In this document: piece by piece, positions 39,827 through 49,577 of the stretch
Layout of the letters: each line of letters starts with the position of its first letter
Numbering within the stretch: the stretch's first letter is position 1
Source of the DNA: Albidovulum inexpectatum
GTDB lineage: Bacteria > Pseudomonadota > Alphaproteobacteria > Rhodobacterales > Rhodobacteraceae
Direction: 5' to 3'
Assembly (NCBI RefSeq): GCF_002927635.1
Contig: NZ_PRDS01000009.1
Location: 46,046-110,045 of the forward strand
Length of the DNA stretch: 64,000 nucleotides
Program-made: the position numbers and the translations under genes
Notes under the pieces: model-generated
The model's input: the letters and a program-made list of their open reading frames with translations, nothing else
The model's database searches: none
Told to the model about the DNA's origin: nothing

Positions 39827-40636
39827 TTGACACGGATCGGGCCCAGCCGCGTGCGATGGTTCCATGGAGGTCGGGCGCGCATCCTGTACAACCTGATTTC
39901 GTGGCATCTGCGCAACGCGACGGATCTGCGCTTCATGAATTACGGCTATGCCGAAGAAGCCGATGCAGGCAATGACGGTGACCAGACCGAACGGCTTTGC
40001 GCACGGCTATACGATGCCGTCGTAGCTTCGGCCAATCTGGCCGGGGCGCGGATCCTGGATGTCGGGTCAGGCCGCGGCGGGGGCGCATTGCATCTGCTGC
40101 GACATCACGGTGCGGAAGAAGTTACCGGGGTCGATTACTCCGCCCGTGCGATCGAATTCTGCCGGCGGGTCTATGAAAATGAAAACCGCCTTTCCTGGCT
40201 GCAGGGTGATGCTGCCGCCATTCCGGTTCCCGACGGACAGTTCGACATCGTGACAAATGTCGAAAGTGCCCATTGCTATCCCGACCGTCGGGCGTTTCTG
40301 CGCGAGGCATTTCGCGTCCTGCGCCCCGGCGGCTGGCTGCTGCATGCCGACTTTACCCCGCAGGCTGACGCACCTTCCGGCCATGTCTCGGCTTTGGCAA
40401 GCCAGGTCACGCGGTCGGGCTTTCAGGACATTCGTGTCACGGAGCTCACGCAAGGGGTCTTGCTTGGGCTATCCCTGGACGCCAAGCGGCGCGGCGACGA
40501 GATCACGCGGCGATTTCCCGCGCCAGTTCGTCCCGTCGCCCGGCTTTGGGCGGGCTTGCCCGGTTCCTGGATCCATCGCGATTTTGCCAGCGGCCGGCGC
40601 CTGTATTACCGGCTGAGCGCCCGAAAGCCCGAATAG
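39827..40636 (+). CDS. Class I SAM-dependent methyltransferase
   Basis: 269 residues, TTG start at 39827 with GGAG upstream. Motif I is ARILDVGSGRGGGALHLL, motif II VTGVDYSARAIEFC, and post-motifs include VPDGQFDIVTNVESAHCYPDR. The pattern is of Methyltransf_11 enzymes that act on small molecules or lipids, some annotated as phthiotriol-type. Substrate unknown. It stands alone upstream of rutR. Confidence 0.82.
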   Translation: MTRIGPSRVRWFHGGRARILYNLISWHLRNATDLRFMNYGYAEEADAGNDGDQTERLCARLYDAVVASANLAGARILDVGSGRGGGALHLLRHHGAEEVTGVDYSARAIEFCRRVYENENRLSWLQGDAAAIPVPDGQFDIVTNVESAHCYPDRRAFLREAFRVLRPGGWLLHADFTPQADAPSGHVSALASQVTRSGFQDIRVTELTQGVLLGLSLDAKRRGDEITRRFPAPVRPVARLWAGLPGSWIHRDFASGRRLYYRLSARKPE

Positions 40637-40729
40637 ACCTGCCGAAAATCGCGGAAATTCACGCTTTGGGTTTGACCTTTCGGCCAGGACTTCGCAATCA
40701 GGGGGTGTAAGAGTAACCGTGAGGTAAAC

Positions 40730-41392
40730 GTGTCGGATCGACAACCTGGCCCCGACAAACGCAAAGATCATCTGCCCGCAAGGCGCCCCGCCCCGGGGCG
40801 CACACGCATTCAGCGGCGCAACAGGCAGACGATACTGGAGGCCGCGCTGGACGTATTCTCGCAATACGGTTTTCGTGGCTCGACGCTGGACCAGATTGCC
40901 GCCGCGGCCGGATTGTCCAAGCCGAACCTGCTGTATTATTTCCCGTCCAAGGAAGCGATCCATGTCGAGCTACTCTCGACGCTCATGGATGCCTGGATCG
41001 ATCCGCTGCGCAGGCTGAACCCCAACGGCGAACCTGTCGAAGAAATCCTGGCTTACATGCGCCGCAAGCTGGAGCTGAGCCGCGACTTTCCGCGTGAAAG
41101 CAGGCTGTTCGCCAACGAGATCCTTCAGGGCGCGCCCCGCATCATGGAGGTCCTGCGCGGACCGTTGAAGACGCTGGTAGACGAAAAGGCCGCCTTGATC
41201 CGTTCCTGGGCGCAGGCGGGTCGCATTGCCGACGTGTCGCCGCATCACCTGATCTTTTCGATCTGGGCGCTGACCCAGCATTATGCCGATTTCGACGTAC
41301 AAGTGCGGGCCGTCCTGGGAGAGGGTCACGACCCCTATGCCGAGGCCGGCGCCTATCTCGACACCTTGTTCCGCAAGCTGCTGGCCCCGTGA
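40730..41392 (+). CDS. rutR: TetR-family regulator, RutR type
   Basis: 220 residues with a GTG start at 40730. The helix-turn-helix is DQIAAAAGLSKPNLLYYFPSKEAIH and the C-terminal ligand domain has SPHHLIFSIWALTQHYADF, typical of RutR/YcdC. RutR senses uracil or thymine and controls pyrimidine catabolism genes. None of these is in the window, so the assignment rests on sequence. Its 3' end overlaps the thiamine diphosphokinase gene by 40 bases, tail to tail. Confidence 0.82.
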   Translation: MSDRQPGPDKRKDHLPARRPAPGRTRIQRRNRQTILEAALDVFSQYGFRGSTLDQIAAAAGLSKPNLLYYFPSKEAIHVELLSTLMDAWIDPLRRLNPNGEPVEEILAYMRRKLELSRDFPRESRLFANEILQGAPRIMEVLRGPLKTLVDEKAALIRSWAQAGRIADVSPHHLIFSIWALTQHYADFDVQVRAVLGEGHDPYAEAGAYLDTLFRKLLAP

Positions 41393-42069
41393 TCTGTCGT
41401 GGCAAGCGCCCGGATCGCCGCGTCCAGGCATTCCGGCGGAAGCAGGACCAGCATCCGTTCGCTGTCGAAGTCCAGCTCGACGGGCCCGGTCGCACGGTTC
41501 GAGGTTCCGACCCGTCCGTCGGGCGCGAAATCGATGCCATCGATCGGCCATTCCAACCCCTTTGACCTGCCGCGAACCGGGGCGATGGGAAACAGCGACA
41601 CGCGCGTATCCCTGTGCAGATCCAGCCTCAGACGTCGCGGGGCAAGAAAGACCACATCCTGCGACCCGATCACAAGGCACCGGCGTGACGGGTTTCGTGC
41701 AAGCGCGTTCCACACCGCCAGAACGTGATCCTGCCTGTCACCGGAAAAGCCGACCGCCAGGATATATGGCGCGACGATGCGGATCAGGCATTTCTCGAAA
41801 TCGGTTGTCTCCTGCTCCGCGACGCGGATCAGCCGCTCGCGGGACAAGTCTGCCAGAACCTCGGGCCCGATCGAGTCCATGTCACCGATCACGAATTCGG
41901 GTGCCAGACCTTCGGCAAAGGCCTTGTTCGCGCCGCCATCGGCCGCAACAAGAAACGGGGCCCGCTTCAACGCCGCCTGCAGCGCGCGGCGATCGACGCG
42001 CCCGGCCCCCAGAAGCGTGACGGGTTTGTCGGAACGTATCAATTCTGATGGGTCGGACGCGAACGACAT
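41353..42069 (-). CDS. Thiamine diphosphokinase
   Basis: 238 residues from ATG 42069. Key motifs are VAADGGANKAFAEG, FVIGDMDSIGPEVL and TTDFEKCLIRIV, the classic TPK pattern that binds ATP and thiamine. It makes thiamine diphosphate from thiamine. The C-terminal part is the beta-rich thiamine-binding domain with LVIGSQDVVFL. Overlaps rutR convergently. Confidence 0.92.
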   Translation of the reverse strand: MSFASDPSELIRSDKPVTLLGAGRVDRRALQAALKRAPFLVAADGGANKAFAEGLAPEFVIGDMDSIGPEVLADLSRERLIRVAEQETTDFEKCLIRIVAPYILAVGFSGDRQDHVLAVWNALARNPSRRCLVIGSQDVVFLAPRRLRLDLHRDTRVSLFPIAPVRGRSKGLEWPIDGIDFAPDGRVGTSNRATGPVELDFDSERMLVLLPPECLDAAIRALATTDHGASSLRNKVSR

Positions 42070-42207
42070 GCGAAATTGATGCCTCAGCCACGCAACGGGC
42101 ACAATATTGCCAGATTAATGTGCGCAAGATTTCCGAACGATTCAGATCTGCCGCGCCCGACAGGCGGCGAATCCGAACAGACCGGTTGCAGCAGGAGGCT
42201 ACGTTTC

Positions 42208-44241
42208 ATGGCCAAGTCGAACAGGAACTCCACGGCCAGATCGCACAAGGTGCTGACGGTATCCTATGGCAGTTTTTCCTGCACGCTCGAAGGGTTCGAC
42301 GATCCTTTTGCCGCAATGAAGGCGATCGCGGAATATTTCCGCGAATTGGCTGAAAAGGATCGCTATTTCGGGGCCGAGCCCCCCGCCATGGATCCCGAGA
42401 TGCTGCACCGGATCGCCGAACGCGAAACGAAGCGTCACGTCGACGCCCGCATCAGCGAGAATGGCATCGTGCTGACCGCGCGACCGCAATCGGCCGAACC
42501 CGCGGCAGAGGCAACCGAAGAAGCCCCGGCCGCCATGCATGATGACGCCACCGAACAGCCGGAGCTCGCAGAAAACGGCAAGGACCCCGAAAGCATCGCG
42601 GCCAAACTGATGCGCATTCGCGCAGTGGTTGCCGCCTCCCGCGCGGCGGCCCAGGCCGCAACCGGCGCCGAATCCGATGACGGCTCGTTGCTGCCCACGA
42701 CCGAGCTGGACGATGACGAGATCTCGGGGCCCGAGGAATATGACTTCGGCATCGATCTTGATGAGGGCCTGGAAGTCGTTGACCGTGCCGACGAATCGGC
42801 GGCGACCGATGAAGACCGCGACCTGCCGGAGCCGTCGGGCCTTGAGGACGAATTCCATGCCGATTTCGACGAGGACGTGACGGCATCGTCAGATGGGGAT
42901 CTGCTTGCCGATCCGTCCGGTATCGAACAGCCCGAGGAAATCGAAGAAGACAGGCTGGGTCAGGCCGAACTGGCCGAGGACGAGGACGTGTCCCGGGATG
43001 CGACAATTGAAACCGTCGATGCGGACAAGATGGAAGATTCCATCCCGGCTCGGGCGGCCGCCGAAGACGAGACCGCGGTCGAGGCCCTCGAAGATCCCGC
43101 GCAGCCCGTCGCCGATACGGCAATCGAAGCCGATGCCCCCATGCCATCGACCGAGAAGCTTGTTCTGACTTCGGCAATCGATGCGGTCACCGAGCCCAGC
43201 GACCCGGACGAGCCGCATGCTCAGGATGACGACACGACGGCAGAAGAACCTTCGGCAGCCGAACAACTGACGGAAGAGGAACAGGACGATACCGCCGCGG
43301 CCATATTTGCCGCCCTGTCGGCGGACCTGCCTGCCGAAGACGACGCGTCCGCGAGGGACAGTTCCGACGAAGCCGCGAGAGATGCCATTCTTCGCGCCGA
43401 AATTGGCGCGGCGATCGGCAAGACCGACGAACACGACGACCCCGAGCTGGAGCGTCAACTGGCGCAGCTGGCGCGCGAGGTCCGCAGAGAAGCCAGCGAG
43501 GGACGCGAAATCCTGCGTCGCACCGGCAGCAAGACAGAATCGCTCGACCGTTTGCTGGACATTGCCAAGTCAAAGCTCGACGAACCCGAATCCCGCCGCC
43601 GGTTTTCGGCTATCACGCATCTGAAGGCCGCAGTCGCGGCAACCGTCGCCGACCTGCAGGCCGGGCCCAGCGGCGCGGGCCCCGAGCCGGTCGATCGCGA
43701 AGCCGAGGCGATCAGCCGCTTCCGCAACGATCTGTCGGAAACGGTTCGGCCGCGCCGGCCGGACCCGAAGGGTGAAACCACGACACCGCGCCCCGAAACC
43801 GGATCGGCAAAGCCGGCGCCCTTGGTTCTTGTCAGCGAATACCGCGTGGACAACGCGCCGGCCAAACCCGCACAGACCATTCCCGCCCCGCAGGCAGCGC
43901 CACAGGCTGACAAGCAGCAATCCCCCGATCAGCCGCGGCCCGAGGACGCGAAATCCTTTGCCGAGTTTGCCGAGGCTCTGGGCGCGCGCAACCTGGCCGA
44001 GCTTCTGGAAGCCGCAGCCGCCTACACCGCGCTGTTCGAAGGCATGGAGAAGTTCAGCCGCCCGCATATTCTGCGCAAGGTCGCCGAAATCGACGCGGAC
44101 TCCGATTCCGCGCGCGAAGAACGGCTGCGCACCTTCGGGATGCTGCTGCGCGAAGGACGGATCGAAAAGATCGGGCCCGGTCAGTTCAAGGTATCAAGCA
44201 ATTCGCGCTTTCTGGTCGAAAGGCGCGCTGCATCCCAATAG
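42208..44241 (+). CDS. Large acidic alphaproteobacterial protein, 677 residues
   Basis: GGAGG precedes ATG 42208. The first 90 residues are folded: KVLTVSYGSFSCTLEGFDDPFAAMKAI. Residues about 100-430 are Asp/Glu-rich, low-complexity and surely disordered. The last 130 are folded and helical (SFAEFAEALGARNLAELLEAAAAYT, then FSRPHILRKVAEID). The build suggests a scaffolding or regulatory protein anchored through its ends. Annotated variously as hypothetical or CheA-like in related genomes; I see no histidine kinase motif. A bidirectional hairpin ends it. Confidence 0.8.
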   Translation: MAKSNRNSTARSHKVLTVSYGSFSCTLEGFDDPFAAMKAIAEYFRELAEKDRYFGAEPPAMDPEMLHRIAERETKRHVDARISENGIVLTARPQSAEPAAEATEEAPAAMHDDATEQPELAENGKDPESIAAKLMRIRAVVAASRAAAQAATGAESDDGSLLPTTELDDDEISGPEEYDFGIDLDEGLEVVDRADESAATDEDRDLPEPSGLEDEFHADFDEDVTASSDGDLLADPSGIEQPEEIEEDRLGQAELAEDEDVSRDATIETVDADKMEDSIPARAAAEDETAVEALEDPAQPVADTAIEADAPMPSTEKLVLTSAIDAVTEPSDPDEPHAQDDDTTAEEPSAAEQLTEEEQDDTAAAIFAALSADLPAEDDASARDSSDEAARDAILRAEIGAAIGKTDEHDDPELERQLAQLAREVRREASEGREILRRTGSKTESLDRLLDIAKSKLDEPESRRRFSAITHLKAAVAATVADLQAGPSGAGPEPVDREAEAISRFRNDLSETVRPRRPDPKGETTTPRPETGSAKPAPLVLVSEYRVDNAPAKPAQTIPAPQAAPQADKQQSPDQPRPEDAKSFAEFAEALGARNLAELLEAAAAYTALFEGMEKFSRPHILRKVAEIDADSDSAREERLRTFGMLLREGRIEKIGPGQFKVSSNSRFLVERRAASQ

Positions 44242-44271
44242 CGGACCGCAAGGCCAAGACCATTCCTGATC

Positions 44272-44300
44272 GGAAAGGGGCGCATCAGGTGCCCCTTTCC
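44272..44300. terminator. Bidirectional terminator hairpin
   Basis: GGAAAGGGGC (44272-44281), a nine-base loop and GCCCCTTTCC (44291-44300) form a perfect ten-pair stem between two convergent genes. No long T-run follows on either strand, but the stem ends carry A- and T-runs. Confidence 0.75.
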
Positions 44301-44311
44301 GCTTTCACTGA

Positions 44312-44560
44312 CTATTCGGGCTTGTCGTCCGATACCGACGCGTCGGGATCTGCCTTGCCAACCCCGCGAAAGATCGACCGGAAAGGCAGGATCCAGACCA
44401 CGCCCAGCGCAACATAGATCAAGACCTCGATCCAGATCGGCTGGCGACCGAAACGCGCATCCATCCAGTTCACCGCGCTGACCGACAGCACGATCCACAA
44501 CGGCATCCCGACCAGCAGGATCAACAGCGCCAGACGGCGGCGGGTGCGATAGGGCAACAT
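44312..44560 (-). CDS. DUF2842 small membrane protein
   Basis: 82 residues. Two hydrophobic spans with WIVLSVSAVNWMDARFG and WIEVLIYVALGVVWILPFRSIF are typical of the DUF2842 family in alphaproteobacteria. The end is acidic. The start overlaps the purA stop by one base, so they form an operon. Function unknown. Confidence 0.85.
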   Translation of the reverse strand: MLPYRTRRRLALLILLVGMPLWIVLSVSAVNWMDARFGRQPIWIEVLIYVALGVVWILPFRSIFRGVGKADPDASVSDDKPE

Positions 44561-45852
44561 CAGTCAGCGAAGGGATCGGTGACAAGAATGGTGTCGTCAC
44601 GCTCGGGGCTGGTCGACAGCAGCGCCACGGGGCAGTCGATCAGCTCCTCGACGCGCCGGACATACTTGATGGCATTGGCTGGCAGATCGGCCCAGCTGCG
44701 CGCGCCTTCCGTCGATTCCTGCCAGCCGGGCATTTCCTCGTAGATCGGCTTGCATCGCGCCTGCTGTTCGGCCGCCATCGGCAGGTGGTCAAGACGCTGG
44801 CCATCAAGCTCGTAGCCGACGCAGATCTTCAGCGTGTCGAACCCGTCCAGCACGTCCAGCTTGGTCAGCGCAATCCCCCGCACGCCCGAGGTCGCACAGG
44901 TCTGACGCACCAGACATGCGTCGAACCAACCGCAACGGCGCTTGCGGCCCGTCGTCGTGCCGAATTCGTGGCCGCGTTCGCCAAGACGCTGGCCGATTTC
45001 ATCGGTCAGCTCGGTGGGGAACGGCCCCTCGCCCACGCGGGTCGTATAGGCCTTGACGATGCCCAGCACGAAATCGATGGCACCCGGACCGATGCCCGTG
45101 CCCGTTGCCGCCTGCCCGGCGATCACGTTCGAGGACGTCACGAAGGGATAGGTCCCGAAATCGATATCCAGAAGCGCGCCCTGGGCGCCCTCGAACAGGA
45201 TGCGACGCCCGGCCTTCCGGGCCTCGTTCAGCACTTTCCAGACCGGGCCGGCATAGGGCAGGATCTGCGGCGCGATCGCGCGCAGTTCGGCCAGCAGGGC
45301 TTCGCGATCGATCGGCGCCATGCCCAGACCGGCGCGCAGCGCATTGTGGTGGACAAGGGCCCGATCGACACGCAGCTCAAGGGTGCGGTCATCGGCCAGA
45401 TCGGCGACACGGATCGCACGGCGTCCCACCTTGTCCTCATAGGCCGGGCCGATGCCCCGGCCGGTCGTGCCGATCTTGGCGACGCTGTTCTGGGATTCGC
45501 GTGCGCGGTCCAGCTCGCCATGGAAGGGCAGGATCAGCGGCGTGTTCTCGGCGATCATCAGCGTGTCGGGGCTGATTTCCACGCCCTGATCGCGCAGGGT
45601 GGCGATTTCCCTGACCAGATGCCAGGGATCAAGAACCACGCCATTGCCGATCACCGACAGCTTGCCGCCGCGCACGACGCCCGAGGGCAGGACATGCAGC
45701 TTGTAGACCGTGCCATCGATGACCAGCGTGTGACCGGCATTGTGGCCGCCCTGAAAGCGCGCGACGATGTCGGCGCGTTCCGACAGCCAGTCAACGATCT
45801 TGCCTTTGCCCTCATCACCCCACTGGGCCCCTACCACAACGACATTGGCCAT
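44560..45852 (-). CDS. purA: Adenylosuccinate synthetase
   Basis: 430 residues, the usual length. It has the GTP site [14 protein letters not shown] at the start, [43 protein letters not shown] and [12 protein letters not shown]. It converts IMP and aspartate to adenylosuccinate with GTP in AMP biosynthesis. The DUF2842 gene follows. Upstream lies an intrinsic terminator of rpoH, so purA has its own promoter. Confidence 0.98.
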   Translation of the reverse strand: MANVVVVGAQWGDEGKGKIVDWLSERADIVARFQGGHNAGHTLVIDGTVYKLHVLPSGVVRGGKLSVIGNGVVLDPWHLVREIATLRDQGVEISPDTLMIAENTPLILPFHGELDRARESQNSVAKIGTTGRGIGPAYEDKVGRRAIRVADLADDRTLELRVDRALVHHNALRAGLGMAPIDREALLAELRAIAPQILPYAGPVWKVLNEARKAGRRILFEGAQGALLDIDFGTYPFVTSSNVIAGQAATGTGIGPGAIDFVLGIVKAYTTRVGEGPFPTELTDEIGQRLGERGHEFGTTTGRKRRCGWFDACLVRQTCATSGVRGIALTKLDVLDGFDTLKICVGYELDGQRLDHLPMAAEQQARCKPIYEEMPGWQESTEGARSWADLPANAIKYVRRVEELIDCPVALLSTSPERDDTILVTDPFAD

Positions 45853-45942
45853 GCGTCACGCTCCTGTTCCGGCAAACCCGCGTCGGTATAGCGAGGCTTT
45901 GGGACGGACGGAACCGATTTCTTGCCTTGGGCATGACGTGAA

Positions 45943-45976
45943 ACGAAAAGGGCGCCGGTCGAAGGCCCCGGCGCCC
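45943..45976 (-). terminator. Intrinsic terminator after rpoH
   Basis: On the minus strand GGGCGCCGG, a nine-base loop and CCGGCGCCC form a nine-pair stem (45976-45950), followed by TTTTCGTTT. It lies 24 bases after the rpoH stop. Confidence 0.88.
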
Positions 45977-45999
45977 GTGTTCCCCGATTCAGGCACGCC

Positions 46000-46893
46000 T
46001 TACGCAGGTATCAGCATGCCCTTTTCGGCCGCAAGCTTGCGCATTTCCTTCTGCAGCTTCTCGAAGGCGCGGACCTCGATCTGCCGGATGCGCTCGCGGC
46101 TGACGTCATACTTGGCCGAAAGCTCCTCGAGCGTCAGGGGATCGTCTCGCAGGCGACGCTGGATCAGGATGTCGCGCTCGCGTTCGTTCAGGACGGACAT
46201 CGCCTTTTCCAGAAGCTCGCGGCGCGCCTCCATCTCCTCGGCTTCGGCATAGCGCTCGGCCTGGTCGGCATCCTCGTCCTCAAGCCAGTCCTGCCACTGG
46301 GCGGTGCTGTCATCAGAGCCGATCGTGGCGTTCAGCGATGCGTCCGAACCGGCCAGACGGCGGTTCATCTCGATCACTTCGTCCTCGGTGACGTTCAGAT
46401 CCTGCGCAATCCTGGCGACCTGTTCGGGCCGCAGGTCGCCATCCTCCAGAGCGCCGATGCGGCTCTTGACCTTGCGCAGGTTGAAGAACAGCTTTTTCTG
46501 GGCGCTGGTCGTGCCCATCTTCACCAGGCTCCAGGACCGCAGGATATATTCCTGGATCGAGGCCCGGATCCACCACATGGCATAGGTCGCAAGCCGGAAG
46601 CCCTTTTCGGGATCGAAGCGCTTGACCGCCTGCATCAGGCCCACATTGGCCTCGGAAATGACCTCGGCCATCGGCAGGCCATAGCCGCGATAGCCCATCG
46701 CGATCTTGGCCGCCAGCCGCAGATGCGAGGTCACCAGCTTGTGGGCGGCCTCGGTATCCTTGTGCTCGACCCAGCGCTTGGCGAGGATGTATTCCTCTTC
46801 CGGCTCGAGAAGCGGAAACTTGCGGATTTCCTGCAGGTAGCGGTTCAGCCCGTGTTCGGGGCTGGGTGCAGGAAGGTTTGCGAAATTCGACAT
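46000..46893 (-). CDS. rpoH: Heat-shock sigma factor RpoH
   Basis: 297 residues from ATG 46893. Region 2 has AMWWIRASIQEYILRSWSLV, the RpoH box is QKKLFFNLRKVKSRIG, and region 4 ends DVSRERIRQIEVRAFEKL. It directs RNA polymerase to heat-shock promoters. Alphaproteobacteria often carry two rpoH genes; only one is visible here. Upstream initiation at 46953 was rejected because the extension is not sigma-like. Confidence 0.97.
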   Translation of the reverse strand: MSNFANLPAPSPEHGLNRYLQEIRKFPLLEPEEEYILAKRWVEHKDTEAAHKLVTSHLRLAAKIAMGYRGYGLPMAEVISEANVGLMQAVKRFDPEKGFRLATYAMWWIRASIQEYILRSWSLVKMGTTSAQKKLFFNLRKVKSRIGALEDGDLRPEQVARIAQDLNVTEDEVIEMNRRLAGSDASLNATIGSDDSTAQWQDWLEDEDADQAERYAEAEEMEARRELLEKAMSVLNERERDILIQRRLRDDPLTLEELSAKYDVSRERIRQIEVRAFEKLQKEMRKLAAEKGMLIPA

Positions 46894-47073
46894 CGGCTCT
46901 GCCCCTCTTCTCCGGTCGAGGACCACGCACAATAAGAACGGCACGGCCCCCATGCAAGGGCCGCAGGCGCGCGGCCGTCATTTGCGTCGGCAACCGTAGA
47001 ACGGCAACCTGGCGGATTTCCGTCGCATTGCCATTGGCTATCCATGCCGCTCACGCGGAATTCAACGCGCCGA

Positions 47074-48117
47074 TCAGGTGGCGGTTCCGCGCAACAGGTC
47101 AAGCAGCGCGGTAAAATCCGGCGGCAGAGGACTTTCGAATTCCAGCCTTTCCCCGGACACGGGGTGATCGAATCCCAAGGTCGCGGCGTGCAATGCCTGT
47201 CGGGGAAAGGCGCGGATCGCTTCCACGGCCTGATGACCCAACGCACTGGCCGACGCGCGGCGGCGGCCGCCATAGACCGGATCACCGATCAGGCCATGCC
47301 CGACATGCGCCATGTGCACGCGGATCTGGTGCGTGCGCCCGGTTTCCAGCCAGCATTCGACCAATGCGCAGGCGGGCGGTGTGCCAAAGCGTTCCAGAAC
47401 CCGAACCCGGGTCACGGCGTGGCGGCCGCCATGGAATAGCACCGCCTGACGCTGGCGATCGGTCTTGTGACGGGCAAGCTGCGTCGTGATCTTCAGCACG
47501 CCCCCCGGTTCGAAATTGGTGCCCCGTATGCCATGCAGGCGCGGATCGGCCGCGTCGGGCGCACCATGGACCAGCGCCAAATAGCGCCGGTTCACGCTGT
47601 GGCGTTCGAACTGCGCCGCCAGCCCGTGATGGGCGCGGTCGGATTTGGCCACGACGAGCAGGCCCGACGTGTCCTTGTCGATCCGGTGAACGATGCCCGG
47701 CCGCCGCTCGCCTCCCACGCCGGACAGGGACGCGCCGCAATGGTGTAGCAGCGCATTGACCAGCGTGTCCCGGGGCGAACCCGGAGCGGGATGAACCACC
47801 ATGCCCGCGGGCTTGTCCACCACGATCAGGTCTTCGTCCTCCCAGACGATATTCAGGGGGATGGGTTGTGCCGGTGTCTCGACCGGTTCCGGCGCGCCAA
47901 GGGCGATCGTGTAGGTCTCGCCCTCGCCGGGCCGCAACTTCGGATTGTCCACGATCTGGCCATCGCGGCTGACCGCGCCCTCGGCCAGCAGCCGCGCAAG
48001 GCGCGAGCGCGAAAGCGCCGCTTCGTCTGGCACATCGCGCGCAAGCGCCTTATCAAGACGGTCGGGCGGGTTTGGCCCGATCACAACCTTCAGGATGCGG
48101 TTTTCGATGTCAGACAT
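47074..48117 (-). CDS. RluA-family pseudouridine synthase (RluD-like)
   Basis: 347 residues from ATG 48117. An S4 RNA-binding domain is followed by the catalytic core with HRIDKDTSGLLVVAKSD (catalytic Asp) and GRTHQIRVHMAHVGHGLIGD. It isomerises uridines in 23S rRNA. RluD acts at helix 69 in E. coli; the exact site here is inferred. The start overlaps the divergent gene start by 11 bases. Confidence 0.93.
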   Translation of the reverse strand: MSDIENRILKVVIGPNPPDRLDKALARDVPDEAALSRSRLARLLAEGAVSRDGQIVDNPKLRPGEGETYTIALGAPEPVETPAQPIPLNIVWEDEDLIVVDKPAGMVVHPAPGSPRDTLVNALLHHCGASLSGVGGERRPGIVHRIDKDTSGLLVVAKSDRAHHGLAAQFERHSVNRRYLALVHGAPDAADPRLHGIRGTNFEPGGVLKITTQLARHKTDRQRQAVLFHGGRHAVTRVRVLERFGTPPACALVECWLETGRTHQIRVHMAHVGHGLIGDPVYGGRRRASASALGHQAVEAIRAFPRQALHAATLGFDHPVSGERLEFESPLPPDFTALLDLLRGTAT

Positions 48118-48436
48118 GGACAAGACTCCGAAGGACGGGACTGGCACACCGCCCGAGCTGCGCTTTCTCAAGGCTCTGGTGACCGTATTGGCGGGAACGA
48201 TGATCGTGGGGCTGATAACCCTGATCGCGCTGCTTGTCACGCGCCTGCCGGGAACCGCCCCCCCTGCCCCTGTCCTTCCTGCACGGATCACCTTGCCCGA
48301 CGGCGAAAGGGCACGCGCGGCGACCTTTGGCAATGGTTGGATCGCCGTGGTCACCGAAAATGACGAAATCCTGATCCTGGATGCCCGGACCGGCGAGTTG
48401 CGTCAGCGCATCAGGATCGACCTGACCGACCGGTAG
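48107..48436 (+). CDS. DUF6476-type small membrane-anchored protein
   Basis: 109 residues from ATG 48107 (ATG 48116 possible). A single membrane span about residues 22-46 (LVTVLAGTMIVGLITLIALLV) follows a short charged start. The outer part is beta-rich. Its first codons overlap those of the divergent rluD-like gene. It is a known small neighbour of rluD in Rhodobacterales. Function unknown. Confidence 0.75.
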   Translation: MSDMDKTPKDGTGTPPELRFLKALVTVLAGTMIVGLITLIALLVTRLPGTAPPAPVLPARITLPDGERARAATFGNGWIAVVTENDEILILDARTGELRQRIRIDLTDR

Positions 48437-48439
48437 GCC

Positions 48440-49486
48440 TCACCTCTCGATCTTCAGGCCGATCTTGCCGACATGGCGTTTCGAAGCGAATGCCTCCTGT
48501 GCGTCCCGGATGTCCCGCAAGGAATAGGACCTGGCCAATAGCGGGCGCACCTGCCCGGATTCGATCCAGCGTACAAGCCCCGCGAAGACGCCATCGTCAA
48601 GCTCGGTGCAGCCATACAGCGTCAGGTCCTTCAGGTACAGATCGCGCAGGTCCAGATCGACCACCGGCCCGCCGACCGCGCCCGCCACGGCATAACGCCC
48701 GCGGTGCCGCAGGACGGACAAGAGTGTCGGAAAGGCCGGCCCGCCCACCAGATCGACGACCAGATCAAAGCTCGCTTCGCCAAAGCGCGTCTTCGGATCC
48801 TCGTCGCGTCCGATCACCTCCGTGGCGCCGATATCCAGCAAGACCGGCGCCTTGTCGGGCTTCGAGACGGCCACGACCTCGCATCCGCGCGCGGCCGCAA
48901 GCTGGACCGCGGCGGAACCGACGCCCCCCGATGCACCTGTCACCAGCACGCGCTCACCTCGAGCGGCGCCGGCGCGTGACAGCATGTTCTCGGCCGTGGA
49001 CCAGGAACAGGGAAAGGTTGCCAGCTCCTCATCCGAAAGGGGGCTGTCGATTGGATGCGCATTGACCGCGGGCACCACGAGATATTCCGCAAAGGCTCCG
49101 TCCATTTCGGACCCCAGATATTCGGGCGTGGCCAGGCGCCGGCCATTGCGTTGACGGATGCAGGGTTCGACAAGGACTCGCTTGCCGATCAGGTCCGGAT
49201 CGACGCCCGCCCCTGCATCTTCGACCATACCGCAAGCGTCGATGCCCTGGATCAACGGGAACCGCAGGGGCTTGCCGCCCCAGCTTGCGTCCTCGGCCGC
49301 GTTGCCCTTGCGCGAATACCAACCGACGCGGGTATTGATGTCGGTGTTGTTCACAGCGCTGGCCCGCACGCGGACCAGAACCTCACCCGGCCCCGGTTCG
49401 GGGCGCGGCAGATCGTCCCGCCATTCCAGCTTTTCAGGCCCGCCATGACCGGTCAGAACCACCCCGAACATCGTTTTTTCAGACAT
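48440..49486 (-). CDS. Zinc-type alcohol dehydrogenase / quinone oxidoreductase family protein
   Basis: 348 residues. GroES-like N-terminus with VRVRASAVNNTDINTR, then a Rossmann fold with VLVTGASGGVGSAAVQLAAARG. The structural Zn Cys cluster is missing, so it resembles MDR quinone or enoyl reductases that use NADPH. Substrate unknown. Single gene on its strand, next to the four-gene unit. Confidence 0.85.
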   Translation of the reverse strand: MSEKTMFGVVLTGHGGPEKLEWRDDLPRPEPGPGEVLVRVRASAVNNTDINTRVGWYSRKGNAAEDASWGGKPLRFPLIQGIDACGMVEDAGAGVDPDLIGKRVLVEPCIRQRNGRRLATPEYLGSEMDGAFAEYLVVPAVNAHPIDSPLSDEELATFPCSWSTAENMLSRAGAARGERVLVTGASGGVGSAAVQLAAARGCEVVAVSKPDKAPVLLDIGATEVIGRDEDPKTRFGEASFDLVVDLVGGPAFPTLLSVLRHRGRYAVAGAVGGPVVDLDLRDLYLKDLTLYGCTELDDGVFAGLVRWIESGQVRPLLARSYSLRDIRDAQEAFASKRHVGKIGLKIER

Positions 49487-49577
49487 CCTGCACCCTTGGC
49501 ATTCCCATCAATCCGGCCGGAACGGTAACGGGGCGTGCCCCGGGCGGCAAGTCACGGCCCATCGAGTATATCCGCCG

